From Chamaelirium japonicum (taxonomy: Eukaryota > Streptophyta > Magnoliopsida > Liliales > Melanthiaceae), in assembly GCA_947650365.1 (NCBI GenBank), contig OX393557.1:2226138-2290137 (forward strand): a stretch of 64,000 bases of DNA, given 5' to 3'. The notes beneath the pieces are model-generated. The model saw nothing but the letters and a program-made list of their open reading frames with translations. It made no database searches and was not told the DNA's origin. Position 1 is the first letter of the stretch; the number at the start of each line of letters is the position of its first letter. Position numbers and translations under genes: made by a program. Below, piece after piece: positions 33,796 to 46,093 of the stretch.

Positions 33796-34638
33796 ATAGT
33801 CATTGCTCCTTCCTCTCCATAGCTTTGAAAGGGTTATGTAGTTAGCTTTTATTTGGAGTGTGGGGCATAAGAAGGGTATAACTGTTATTTAAAGTTTGTT
33901 TAGTAAGTCATTGAGAAGTAGATTTTTGGGGTATGAATTAAAGTTCCCTTTAACATTGGGCAAATTATAAAATCCTCCCTTGTGCTATGTACCTCAAGCA
34001 ATATTGGTCCCTAAGAAGTTTTTTCACCGAGTTTAATACCAAATCATGCTCCATTTGTTTTTAAGCCCCTCCGTCAACTTTTATTTTGAAAATACCCTAG
34101 ACTTAGTAAGCATATGTTAAATATCTATACAAAAAATTGGGTCGGGATCTACAAGCAGACGGAGCATAATCTAGGGTTGAAATTATAAAAGATAAAAATC
34201 GAGGGACCAATATGAAACGATGTGCAAAGCTCAGTAGAGGTTAGAGAGGAATTTCTCAAAAAAGAAAAAAATGTTCAGTGCAGGTTTGATAATGAGAAAT
34301 GCTATTCAGCCTGAAGGTTTTTTTGAATTCCGCCAGCCCGATTGACTTGACTTAGCAGCATACAATTGTTGGTTGAAACCCACTAGCGATATTTAAATCT
34401 TTTACACCACTAGTTGCGCGCTGCCACATCAATCAGACTGATCGAAATCAGAAAAACCTTCAAGCTGAATAGCATTTCTCTTTTGTAATTTGTCCATAAC
34501 ATTTTGATTGGGAAATGATTACAACCTACATGGGAGTGGAAGAGAAGACTTCACTTTATTCATACACATCATATGGTGGGATTAGAAGATAACAGCTGGG
34601 ACTGAGACCACGAGATGATATATAAAATTGGAAATATT
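33796..34638 (-). other. 3' flank of MiAMP1-like gene 4
   Basis: Near-identical to 24792-25634. No gene apart from the MITE. Confidence 0.65.
34294..34480. mobile_element. MITE in 3' flank of gene 4
   Basis: Identical in position and ends to 25290-25476. Confidence 0.72.
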
Positions 34639-34968
34639 TTAGGTGCACGATCCGATCATGACAGACTCCCAGCCGTACTGACCACAGTAGCCATTAGGTC
34701 CGGTGAATGTGAAGGTTGCCGTGCCGCAGCTGTCGTCGTTGTACATTGTGACCGGCACGTCGGTGCCGTCGCCGTCCATGTAAATCTCGTATCCAGCAAC
34801 CTTATCGGGGAATTTATAGCATTGGCAATTGCCTACAGTAATAGGATTGCCGGTGCCGGAGCAGCCGCCGGTAGCCGACCACCAGTCAACCGTGGTGACC
34901 CCCTCGCTCTCGGCAACAATCGTCAGTGTAATCACCATCACCATCATCACCACAGCTTGGTTGGCCAT
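34639..34968 (-). CDS. MiAMP1-like antimicrobial peptide, copy 4 (109 aa)
   Basis: Encodes the same protein as copy 3: signal peptide, six cysteines and GQYGWESVMIGSCT end. The start is the ATG at 34966-34968. Both coding region and proximal promoter are unchanged from copy 3, so the pair should be indistinguishable in expression assays based on transcript sequence. Its upstream satellite is cut off at 35806, so distal sequence differs. Role inferred from family: secreted defence peptide. An assembly-level duplicate of copy 3 cannot be excluded from sequence alone, although the flanks differ. Confidence 0.88.
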   Translation of the reverse strand: MANQAVVMMVMVITLTIVAESEGVTTVDWWSATGGCSGTGNPITVGNCQCYKFPDKVAGYEIYMDGDGTDVPVTMYNDDSCGTATFTFTGPNGYCGQYGWESVMIGSCT

Positions 34969-35064
34969 GCTCTCGATCACACCCCAACGGACGCACGCAT
35001 ACACACACGCACAGATTGTGAGAGAGAGAGAGAGAGCGTGTTTGTGAAACCCAAACGTGGGTGC

Positions 35065-35075
35065 CTATTTATAAG
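35065..35075 (-). promoter_or_regulatory. TATA box of copy 4
   Basis: CTTATAAATAG on the minus strand, same spacing as copy 3. Confidence 0.7.
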
Positions 35076-35559
35076 TGGCCTTCCTATTTGAACATACAAC
35101 GGGACATACACACGGACAAATAAGCCCATTGCTGATCGATCTCTTTCTGTGTTTTGGTTGAGCACAGCTAATAGGACATAAACTCAGAAACAATGCCGTG
35201 TCCTTCCCCACTGTTGGTTAGCATATGATTCAAAGTGTTGGGTCTGTTTATTTGACAACTAGCAATGTACCTACGTTGCAACGACACCAACACTCATCCA
35301 ACAACACTAATAATTGAAAATGGAGTCTGAGCCTAACCTAATTCCAGTAAAATTAAAAAAAAACAATCATATGGAATTGAAAGAGACTCATACCTAATGT
35401 CCAAGTGTACGTGTGGAAGGCCATTGTTGTTTGTCTACCATAGGATAAGCTCTCCACCATCATACCACAACTGAATGATAGATACCCGGCCTTTTAGCAG
35501 AGCTCAAGTCGAATGCTTAACACATTTGTTTTTTAGTGTCCAATTAGTCGAGGGTTTTG

Positions 35560-35806
35560 GAAACGACTGATTTGAGTTCTAATCGAACATGAATCGCATC
35601 GAATCGGTCCAAAATATGATGCATTGACCTAAATCGAGCACAAATAGAATCCATAATGCATTCCGACAATTTTCAAAGCGAAATGACACATTCGAGTTCT
35701 AATGAAGCACGAATCATTTCAACTCAGTTCAAAATAGCATAAATGAGCACAAATCGGACACGAATAATGTTCACAATGCAATCCAATCATTTTAGACACA
35801 AAATGA
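35560..35806. repeat. 120-bp satellite upstream of copy 4, truncated
   Basis: About two units of the array, cut at 35806. Confidence 0.8.
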
Positions 35807-36427
35807 TGGGCCCTAGCCCTTCAGGGCTAGAAAATGATGGGCCCTAGCTCGACCCTTCAAGGGCCAGGGCTGGGCTAGGGCCAAGCAAGGGCAAGGTTGA
35901 TATCAATATGATAAGGATTATTGACATGTCTATTTATTCAGCTAGGTCATTAAGGAAGGGTTAAATCTTTTTTTTTTCTCCCTAAACTATTTTTATGTCA
36001 GTATCTTTAGGCTTTTGGCAGTCATTTAAAACCCGACTTATTTATTCATGCTTGAAACTAATAATACAACTTAAAAAGTATTATAAGCCTTATGAGTATT
36101 GTATAATACATCTAATACTAATATATCCAAACTTGATAACTCAAATTCCTATAGGGTCACAGTGAGTGACCGACTAATAACTGATTAGTCCCACTTAGCC
36201 ACTGATTTAAATCCTTAATAAGTATTATATATATTATAATAATTTGTGTATATGGAGGCCGGGCAGGGCTGGGCCATAGGTTTCCCTGGCCCGGCCCTCA
36301 TCATAGAGGGCTTATGAAAACTGGCCCCGGCCTAACCCTCAGGCCCTTGGCGGGCAGGGCTGTGGAGGGCTTTGGAGGGCCGGGCTGGGCAGGGTACCCT
36401 CTCCAAAGGGCCAGATTGACAGGCCTA
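35807..36427. mobile_element. non-autonomous hAT-like element (putative)
   Basis: The right tip on the minus strand, TAGGCCTGTCAATCTGGCCC, resembles plant hAT ends (TAGGGCTGTCAAT type), and both ends are rich in GGGCC/GGCCC motifs around an AT-rich core. The left tip is degenerate (AAATGATGGGCCCTAGC occurs twice) and no 8-bp target duplication is found. Confidence 0.38.
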
Positions 36428-36929
36428 GGTATCAGGGAGCACTTTCTCCCAATACCTCTCTAACCCATTACAACGAGCCTCTTGGGCTAGCCAGCAAGTA
36501 GCACGATTCCCTGTTCGGTGGATCCATTGCAAGGTGACCTCAGTGAGTTGATCCCAATCCTGCCTGCAAGAGACCAACAAAGAACTCAGACTCACAAAAC
36601 ACCCTTTCCCTAAAATTAACGCATCTCGGGCTAGAGTAGCATCAATACACACCACTTTAATGAACTGCAGCTTTACTAACTCCCCCAAAGTCCCTTTTAT
36701 TGCCCAAATCTCAGCATGAAGTGGAGACTCAACCCTACACAAAAAAGTTATCGTCACCTGAATTGTACCACGATAATCCGCCAGTACTGAAGCTCCACTA
36801 GCCTTTTTGCCCCCAGTGCTAAAAGCACCATTGGCCCAAACAACATAATCAGTCACCCGCTCCCCATCAATGGGTTTCGAGGTAGGCCGAGAAACCCCAA
36901 CAAACCACTGGATAAGGGACAATCCCTCA
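36428..36929 (-). pseudogene. LINE RNase H domain, downstream half of a split ORF2
   Basis: The minus-strand frame ending at the stop 36425-36427 reads VWANGAFSTGG ... ESPLHAEIWAIKGTL ... WIHRTGNRATCWLAQEA. This is the RVT_3-type RNase H found at the C-terminus of plant LINEs. The first catalytic Asp position reads Asn (WANGA), and the last Asp position reads Cys (RATCWLA), so the enzyme is dead. The upstream half of the gene is at 60306-60903. Joining the two across one TCA keeps the frame. Confidence 0.82.
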
Positions 36930-37219
36930 GAGCATATCCAACGGGCTCCGAAGCTCGGAGCACCTTCGAAGCAAGTGGGGCCCACTTTTTGCTGCCACCT
37001 CATCGAAGACCTCCTTGTTGAGAGGTTCAGCTCCAACAGCCTCCGAACCGGATGTCCGAGCTATTTTGCACCAAACACCCTACCCATTTCCAAGTTATCC
37101 AAACTCTCCAAATTTACTCCAAACCCCACCGACCTTAATTTTTTTTCCACGCATCAATTTAAATATTAAAAAAATTATGAATAACTTATTAAAAAATATA
37201 TAATACTTTTCACGGTTAT

Positions 37220-37530
37220 ATTTATTTCTGTTGGGTATGATCCGCAACACGGCTCACATATCCACCATAAACAGTTCATTTCTATCTATCGGGCACGATC
37301 TACGAATCGACACACATTCCAAAAGCCGAATAGATAGATTTCTATCTGTTGGACACGATCTGCGAGATGACATATATTTCAAGGGACAAACTAATAAATT
37401 TCTATCCGTTGGGCACGATATGAGAGGTGGCTCATATTTCAAGAGCCAAACTGATGGATTTCTATCCGTTGGGCACGACAAGCGAGGTGGCACGCATTAC
37501 CACCACTAACGAATAGATATCTATCCGTTG
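37220..37530. repeat. 60-bp tandem repeat in the Harbinger 5' region
   Basis: ATTTCTATCCGTTGGGCACGA, with variants, recurs near 37222, 37279, 37339, 37399, 37459 and 37517. The 60-base period keeps frames open on both strands; I take those frames as non-coding. Confidence 0.82.
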
Positions 37531-37540
37531 GAATTTTTTC

Positions 37541-37548
37541 TATATAAA
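37541..37548 (+). promoter_or_regulatory. TATA box of the Harbinger transposase
   Basis: TATATAAA 69 bases before the transposase ATG at 37617. Confidence 0.65.
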
Positions 37549-37616
37549 GATGAGGCTTCTCTTATCACACCATCACAAATTTAAACTTTGTCCAAACCAT
37601 CCACTCTCCAAACACC

Positions 37617-38047
37617 ATGTCTAGTTTGAGCCCCACCGACAACACGTCGAGCAGCAGCGACGATAGCTCCACCCGTAGAATGTTATTTCTTCTGGGAGCC
37701 ACCGTGTGCGAGGAAGAGCAGCAAGCTGAAAGTTCATGCCGATGTAGAAGACGCGGCTCTGTACCAGGCTACGCCATGCTTGATCGTAGTAGACTGGAAG
37801 GCCATAATCGGTTATTCCAGGATTACTTCACCGATCAGTCAACTTACCTTCCTTACCAGTTCCGACGGAGATTCAGGATGAGTCATCCTCTCTTCCTGCG
37901 GATCCACGATGCAATCGTGGACCACGACAACTACTTCGTCCAAAAGAGGGACAATGTTGGAAAATTAGGACTATCCAGTCTTCAAAAGATTACTACCGCT
38001 ATGCGGATGCTCGCGTCTGGAGCATCCGCCGATTCCGTGGATGACTA
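37617..38047 (+). pseudogene. PIF/Harbinger transposase, N-terminal half
   Basis: Starts MSSLSPTDNTSSSSDD and includes the helix-rich PIF N-terminal region (LPYQFRRRFRMSHPLFLRIHDAI ... LQKITTAMRMLASGASADSVDDY) that precedes the DDE domain. At 38047 the gene is broken by the LTR of copia B. The next codon is completed 19.4 kb away at 57469, where the frame continues without loss. The longer frame to 38192 reads into the LTR and is not native. Joined length would be 431 residues, normal for the family. The protein would cut and paste the element together with ORF1. Confidence 0.9.
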
Positions 38048-39788
38048 TGTTGGAATTGGATCCGCTAATCAGAGTCGTAGCGGAAGCAAAAGAAAGATCC
38101 GAAGATCATACGGTGTATGTTTCATTATAATTAATTCTATAAAACAATCTACATGCAAATCTATGATCTTAGCATATGTGCGGACACCCTAGAGGCATAC
38201 TACGATCTATGGAAGACATGCATGCATCTAGTTAGGTGTTTAGTATCATCATACCATTTGGATCTATGATCCGAAGATGACGGAGCGATAAAGAACCGCA
38301 CTTGAATCGCAAGGGAAACTGTCGGATAACACCTTATCCTTTGCGAATTGAAGAATCCTCGAAATCCCATCTCTGAGTGCAAGGATTACGAGCCGACGGA
38401 GGAATCCGTTGCGAAGACGATGGCGAGCCGTGAGGTTTCCTTCTTCTATTTCTCTCTTCTTCCTTCTCCTTCCTTCCACTTCCTTCTCCCTTCTATTTCC
38501 TCTCTTTTCCTTGGCCGAAACCACAAAGGAGGAGCAAAGGGGGGGTTCGGATTTTCTGAAGGAAATGGAGCACTTGCGCCGGCCCCTCCCTTTCCCTATT
38601 CTCTTATAGGGCCGATCTCCCATGTCTTCAAGGAAGCTAGGGCCGGCCCTAGATAGATTAGGATAGAGGGGGGGCGGTTTTTAGGGAATTCCAATGTCTA
38701 TCGTGAAGCCTGGACGAAAACGCCCTTCACGAAAAGTGGAAAACCGAAAGAGAGACTGAGTGAGGTGTGCTACTCGGAATCGAGTTCCGTCAGCGCCTGT
38801 GAGCTCTTGGAATTATTTCGCTCATTCTAAGATCCATATTCAATGTGTTCTGAGCTATATTTCAGTATTTACCAAAATACCCCTATGGCCCGTAACACAT
38901 GTGAATTAGGTTATTAGGCTCCGGGCTTGCGCTCCATCGCGCTACTTCACATCCAACGTAACCCTATTCTCTACTATACTCCAATAATACTTAGTCCCTT
39001 CTATTACTGGTGCCATGATACGACTCGGGCGGTGGGGAGCACCGTCAGATCCCGATCGATCATCTGACTAGGGTTTGATGACTTGTCATCTATAACACCA
39101 CACACCTTCCGGTGCTATGCCTAGCATCCGGAACATCATCAGTCATACTGACAACCACCAGGCCTGGGTTAACTGTATGGATAGATTGACTCATCAAAAC
39201 GCACCCATCCAACATTGGACGTCGGATAACCTGTAGGGATTACATGTCACTCAAGCACCAGCCGGGTAACCCCATGTACCGTGGTATTGGACTATGGAAG
39301 ATCCGCACACATTGGCACATCAAAGCACCACACAACTGGTTGGCCCAGTGTACATGGTCCCTCAGGGTTAAGGACATATTATCTATAGTAGTAAGACGGT
39401 TTCTGCACCAGTGTCTGAATCACTGAACTGTGCACCGTCTTGGTTCCTGTTCAACACGATCATCGTGCTTGGTCAGGTGAATGGGAATCCCACGTTCCCA
39501 TGGTGGAGACTTCACCACATCATCTACCTACCAACAGCTTGTTCTCGGTGAAGCGACTGGCATCACCTAAACCGTGAACTAGTTCTAGGTCTACACAGAA
39601 CTGGTCCACTGGGTCTCCCAAGCATGGATCCTCCATGTGCCTCAGTGGCCTACTGTGTTTCCTAGGGTCCTTTTATTATATGAGTATTATCATATACCAG
39701 AGTAGTATTCTAATTAAAGCAATAACCAAAGTCATCTTTATTAATGTTAATACAGAAAATCCACTCTAAGGACACACGAGCTACAACA
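38048..39788 (-). repeat. 3' LTR of copia B (1741 bp, with a deletion)
   Basis: Tips are TGTTGG at 38048 and CTACAACA at 39788. It is shorter than its partner because about 210 bases present at 41130-41345 in the related LTR are missing near 38970. A polypurine tract (GTGGGAGAT, minus) adjoins at 39789. Confidence 0.88.
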
Positions 39789-40219
39789 ATCTCCCACGTG
39801 GCCTAGCGGGGAACAACAGTCTTAACTCCCATGGCATCCACGTGCTTCTCAAAAGCCTTGGTTGGTAATGCCTTTGTGAAAGGGTCCGCCATGTTATCTG
39901 CAGACGCCACCTGAGTCACTGCAACCTCCCCTCGCTTTTGCAAGTCCCGGATAATGTAGTATTTCCGCTCGATATGCTTGCTCTTCTAGTGATATCTTGG
40001 CTCTTTTGATTGTGCTACCGCTCCACTATTGTCGAAGTAAAGGACAATAGGATCTTGAGCTCCCGGTACGCATCCTAAGTCCGTGAGAAACTTCTTGAGC
40101 CACACCGCCTCCTTAGCCGCTTCGCACGCGGCAACGTACTCAGCCTCTGTCGTCGAATCCACGATGCATCAATACTTCACGCTCTTCCAACTGACAGCTT
40201 CTCCTTCTAATGAAAACAC
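39789..40219 (-). pseudogene. copia B: C-terminal RNase H fragment
   Basis: Matches the RNase H and C-terminal part of copia A (42188-42560), including the segment for YCDNSGAVAQSKEPRYH and the tail up to the polypurine tract. It still has a 48-base stretch that copia A has lost. It ends at AACAC (40215-40219), the left target-site copy of the copia A insertion. Several stops are present. Confidence 0.85.
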
Positions 40220-42173
40220 TGTTGGAATTGGATCCGCTAATCAGAGTCGTAGCGGAAGCAAAAGTTAGATCCGAAGATCATACGATGTATGTTTCATTAC
40301 AATTAATTCTACAAAACAATCTACATGCAAATCTATGATCTTAGCATATGTGCGGACACCCTAGAGGCATACTACGATCTACAGAAGACATGCATGCATC
40401 TAGTTAGACGTTTAGATTCATCATACCTTATAGATCTTTGATCCAGAGATGACGGAACAATGAAGAACCACACTTTGATAGCAAGGGAAACTGTCGGATA
40501 GCACCTTGTCCTTTGCGAATCGAAGAATCCTCGAAATCCTGTCTCTGAGTGCAAGGATTACGAGCCGACGGAGGAATCCGTTGCGAAGATGATGGCGAGC
40601 CGTGAGATCTCCTTCTCCTCTCTCTCTCTTCTTCCTTCTCCTTCCTTCCTCTTCCTTCTCCCTTCTTCTTCCTCTCTTTTCCTTGGCCGAAACCACAAAG
40701 GAGGAGGACTAGGGGGTTCAGATTTTTTTGGAGAGGGAGAGAACTATAGGGCCGGCCCCTCTCTCTCCCTATTCCCTTATAGGGCCGGTCTCTCATGGCT
40801 TCAAGGAAGCTAGGGCCGGCCCTAGTAGGATTAGGATAGAGAAGGGTGGATTTTTGGGATTCTAGGTGTCTATCGTAAAGCCTGGATGAAGACGCCCTTC
40901 ACAAAAAGTGGAAAACTGAAAGAGAGACTGAGTGAGGTGCGCTACTCGGAATTGAGTTCCGTCAGCGCATATGAGCTCCTGGAATTATTTCGCTCATTCT
41001 AAGTTCCCTATTCAATATGTTCTGAGCCATATTTCAGTATTTACCAAAATACCCCAATGACCCGTAATACATGTGAATTAGGTTCTTAGGTTCCGGGCTT
41101 GCACTCCATCGCGCTACTTCGCATCCAACGTATCCAACTAGGTAGGGGAACAATTCCTATATGCAACGACAGGGTAGAACCTTCAGGGTTCGGGATCTCT
41201 AGCTCCAATCGGATCCCTGATTAACTGTTCCGGTGACACACCAAAAGTTCCGTTAATCAGCCCTAATCCGATTAACCCGCGTAGCCACCCAGAGTACGAC
41301 ACGAGTTGAACTCTAGTGATCCTAAACTTATGTTACTCCCTTGTAACCCTGTTCTCTACTATACTCCGATAATCCTCAGTCCCTTCTATTACTGCTGCCA
41401 TGATACGACTCGGGCGGTGGGGAGCACCGTCAGATCCCGATCGATCATCTGACTAGGTTTTGATGACTTGTCATCTATAACACCACACACCTTCCGGTGC
41501 TATGCCTAGCATCCGGAACATCATCAGTCATACTAACAACCACCAGGCCTGGGTTAACTGTGTGGATAGATTGACTCATCAAAACGCACCCATCCATCAC
41601 TGGACGTCGGATAATCTGTAGGGATTACATGTCACTCAAGCGCCAGCCAGGTAATCCAACGTACCGTGGTATTGGACTATAGAAGGTCCGCACACGTTGG
41701 CACATCAAAGCACCACCCAACTTGTTGGCCTAGTGTACATGGTCCATCAGGGTTAAGGACAGATTATCTATAGTAGTAAGACGGTTTATACACCAGTGTC
41801 TGAATCACTGAACTGTGCACCGTCTTGGTTCCTGTTCAACACGATCATCATGCTTGGTCAGGTGAATGGGAATCCCACATTCCCGTGGTGGAGAGTTCAC
41901 CATATCCTCTACCTGCCAACAGCTTGTTCTCGGTGAAGCGACCAGCTTCACCCAAGCTGTGAACTAGTTCTAGGTCTACACAGAACTGGTCCACTGGGTC
42001 TCCCAAGCATGGATCCTCCATGCGCCTCAGTGGCCTACTGTGTTCCCTTGGGTCCTTTTATTACATGACTATTATCATATACCAGAGTAGTATTCTAATT
42101 AAAGCAATAACTAAAGTCATCTTTATTAATGTTAATACAGAAAATCCACTCTAAGGACATACGAGCTACAATA
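40220..42173 (-). repeat. 3' LTR of copia A
   Basis: Tip TGTTGG at 40220; the other end reads CTACAATA (42173), a one-base change from the usual CAACA. A polypurine tract (AAGTGGGAGAT, minus) adjoins on the right. The promoter region has CCCTATAAGGG (minus) near 40777. Confidence 0.9.
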
Positions 42174-42187
42174 ATCTCCCACTTGGC

Positions 42188-45100
42188 CTAGCGGGGAACA
42201 ACAGTCTTAACTCCCATGGCATCCACGTGCTTATCTGCAGACGCCACCTGAGTCATTGATTCCTCCCCTCGTTTCTACAAGTCCCGGATAATGTAGTATT
42301 TCCGCTCGATATGATTGCTCTTCTAGTGATATCTTGGCTCCTTGGATTGTGCTACCGCTCCACTATTATCGCAGTAAAGGATAATAGGATCTTGAGCTCC
42401 CGGTACGCATCCTAAGTCTGTGAGGAACTTCTTGAGCCACACCGCCTCCTTAGCTGCTTCACACGCTGCAACGTACTCAGCCTCTGTCGTCGAATCTGCG
42501 ATGCATCCCTGCTTCACGCTCCTCCAACTGACAGCTCCTCCTCCTAATGAAAACACAAACCCTGATGTCGATCTCCTGGATTCCGGATCTGATGCAAAGT
42601 CAGAATCCGTATATCCAATCGGCATCAGTTCCTATGAAGAGTAAACTAACTCATAATCTCTCGTCCTACGGAGATACTTGAGTATACTTTTCACAGCAGT
42701 CCAGTGCCCTGGACCCGGATTTAACTGATACCTGCCCATCATGTCTACTGCATAGCATATATCTGGTCTCGTGCACTGCATAACATATATCATACTCCCT
42801 ACAGCCGAAGCATAAGGTATCTTTTGTATCTCTGCCCTCTCCTCAGGAGTCTTAGGACCATGATCCTTGGACAATTTCATTCCATGTCTGAATGGAACTA
42901 GTCCCTTCTTGGAGTTGTGCATACTGAATCTGACCAAGATAGTATCTATGTAGGCTAACTGTGACAGCAAGAGAATCTTGTTCTTGAGATCTCGAGTTAC
43001 CTTGATCCCCAGAACATAACTCGCTTCACCCAGGTCTTTTATGTCAAATTGAGAGGATAACCACACCTTCACTGTAGACAACGTTCCAACATCGTTTCCG
43101 ATGAGCAGGATATCGTCTACGTAAAGCACTAGAAAAACTACTGCAGTCTTATCGCTCCTTTTATAAACACATGGTTCATCCACGTTCTGCTCAAATCCAT
43201 AAGACTGGATAGCCTGATCAAAATGCATATTTCAACTTCTGGATGCTTGCTCCAGTCCATAAATGGACCTTTGCAACTTGCACACCATACTTTCCTGACC
43301 TTTTGCGACAAAGCCTGGAGGCTGATATATGTAGATGTCTTCTTCCAAATCCTCATTGAGGAATATGATCTTGACGTCCATTTGCCAGATCTCTCAATCA
43401 TAATGGGCTGCAATGGACAAGAGGATCCGGATAGACTTAAGCATAGCCACTGGCGAAAAGGTTTCATCATAGTCGATCCCTTATCGCTGGGTATAACCCT
43501 TAGCGACTAGTCTAGCTTTGTAAGTCTCAACGGTACCATCCGGACCTCTTTTCCTTTTGTACACCCACTTACACCCAATATGTTTAATGTTGTGAGGTGG
43601 TGTTACAAGTGTCCAGACCGAATTTTGGGACATCGATGTCAGTTCGGCCTCCATGGCTTCCTGTCATGCTGTATGGTCAGAGGATACCATTGCTTCGTCA
43701 TAGTTCAGAGGATTATCATCCTGAAACTCTGGATCTACCATAAAGACTTCTCCAATATATCTATCAGGAGCACTTGTGATCCTTCCACTGTGACGAGCCT
43801 GCGGTGGTTCCATAGGAGTCGATTCTACAGTATCGTTAATCTTAGTGGTATCGGCTCCCACTACGTTTTCTGTCTGCGTACTCCCATTAGTACAAAGTAA
43901 TTCTTCAAGAACTACTTTACTGGTGGGCTTATGGTCTATTAAATAATCCTGCTCCAGAAATACGGTGTTCATCGAGACGACAACCTTTCTATCCTCAGGA
44001 TCATAAAATAAACCACCCTTTGTCCCTTTTGGATACCCAACGAACAAACATACCTTAATTTTTGACTCCATCTTATCTTGCTTGTCCTTCCGCACATGTG
44101 CTGGACAACCCCAAATCCTAAAGTGCTGAAGGCTTGGCTTTCGCTTCAACCACAGCTCCCAAAGAGTTAGGGGTACTGACTTTGATGGAACAAAGTTCAA
44201 AGTGTATGCTGCCGTCTCTAGGGCATATCCCCAAAAACTAGGTGGCAATGTGGCATAACTCATCATAGTCAGAACCATGTCTAACAAAGTTCAGTTTCTC
44301 CTTTCAGATACATCATTTTGTTGTGGTATCCCTGGTGCAGTTAACTGGGATACGATCCCATGCTCACGCAAGTACCCAATAAATTCATCCGATAGGTATT
44401 CACCTCCTCGATCCGATCGAAGAGACTTGATACTTTTACCCGTCTGCTTTTCTGCTTCAGCTCTGAACTCCTTGAACTTATCAAAGGATTCAGACTTCCA
44501 CCACATTAGGTATATGTATCCAAACCTCGAGTAATCATCCATGAAGGTGATGAAATACTCGAAGCCTCCTTTGGCACAGACACTTATGAGCCCACATATA
44601 TCAGTGTGTACCAACTCTAATATCTCCTTAGATCTGCTACCTTTGGCTCGGAAAGATCTTTTAGTCATCTTGCCTTCCAGGCAAGACTCATACGTCGGTA
44701 GGTTATCTGAAACATCTGGACTTAAAAGTCCTACCTTAACCAACCTGTGAATCCTGTCTGAGGCTATGTGTCCAAGCCTTAGATGCCAAATGAGTGTTGG
44801 ATTATCTAAGGGATTTTTTCTTTTAGATGAATTAATTACACAAGCTTCAGTTATGTTATCCTGCTTATGATTGGAGTTAATTACATAGAGACCATTCTGT
44901 ATCTTTCCCTTAGAAACAAAAAAACCATTCAATTTAATTGACACACCAGAAGCATCAAATAAAACTGAAAAAACTTCATTATTCAATAAGGAAACAGAAA
45001 TTAAGTTTCGTCTCAAGGACGGTACATAAAGTATGTCTCTAAGTAATAAACTTCTTCCATCAAGGAACTGCAAGATGACATCCCCAACTGCTTCAGCCTC

Positions 45101-46093
45101 TGCCATGGCCTCAGTTCCCATGCTCAGTATTATCTCCCCATCACCCAGTTTTCTTGTCTCCTTGAACCCCTGCAAATTATTGCAAGCATGGTTAGTGGAA
45201 CCAGAATCCACAATCCATGAAACTGGAGAACAACTGGATGCTACAAGGGATTCCACTATGTGGATTTGAGATATACCTATCTCAGCCTTCTTGGGAGCCG
45301 CACGGCAGTCGCCCTTCCAGTGCCCCTTCTTGCCGCATCGGAAATATTTTCCTTTGGGCTTCGCCGGACTATTCTGTTTAGGAACCTGCAACTGCACCTG
45401 GCCCATCTTCACGGGCTTCTTAGACTTTCTTTTCTCAAACTTGCATTTGCCTTTCAGAGAAGAATTCCGCTCTACGTTCAGGGATTGGGCTCCTGCCTTT
45501 ATCCCGTCCTCTGCCGCCTGGAGCGCCGCTAGAAGCTCTGCGTTAGATATCTCCAACCTGTTAAGGTTAAAGTTGGTAACGAAGCCCTCAAACGCTCCTG
45601 ACAGAGACGCGAGGAAAATGTCAGTCTGGATCTCTGCATACAAGATGACATTGAAGGAACCAATCATGTTCATATAGCCAAACAATTTCAGCATATGATC
45701 CCGAACTAAAGTCCCCTCTGCCATCTTCATGGACACCAATTTATTTATGGTCAGGTAACGAGTTACCTGACTACGACCCTCGGACATTTCTTTTAGGTAG
45801 AGCATCATGTCTGAAGCAAAGGCCATGTCTTCGACTTGCTTCTGAAGGACGGTCTGCAAAGATGTCACTATGTAGCACTTGCACATCTCATCAGCATCTA
45901 GCCAGTCTTTCCATTCCTTCAACTGGGCCTCAGTTGCACTTGGTCCCGGCATGGCCAGTTGAGGGGTACTTAGGGTAATTGTGTGTTTGCCAACCCTTAG
46001 GACGAGCATCAAGTTACGCTTCCAGTCCTCGTAGTTTGGTCCCGTAAGTTTGTTATCATTAAGTATGGAGGCAAGGGGGTCGAGCTTGGTCAT
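42188..46093 (-). pseudogene. copia A gag-pol, single frame with many stops
   Basis: One frame from ATG 46091-46093 (MTKLDPLASILNDNKL) to TAG at 42188-42190, 1301 codons. Order: gag with a CCHC knuckle (CGKKGHWKGDC near 45315); protease (DSGSTNHAC near 45190); integrase HHCC ([11 protein letters not shown] ... CLEGKMTK near 44680-44800) and core (LVHTDICG, FMDDYSR, RSDRGGEYLS); reverse transcriptase (YVDDILLIGND near 43100); RNase H. At least eight in-frame stops, for example near 44288, 43662, 43480, 43395, 43230, 42630 and 42323. The start was set at MTKLD because the B copy lacks the upstream Met. A 48-base in-frame deletion is present near 42230. No product is expected. Confidence 0.9.

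Larger units (their letters stand above)
33563..35806. repeat. segmental duplication, arm B (2244 bp)
   Basis: Partner of 24559-26802. Homology ends abruptly at 35806 inside the 120-bp satellite, where hAT-like sequence starts. On the left, arm B continues into LTR and CACTA sequence that arm A lacks. Confidence 0.95.

Noticed and set aside
37231..37509. Repetitive open frames (SVGHDLR-type)
   Set aside because: Produced by the 60-bp tandem repeat upstream of the Harbinger TATA box.
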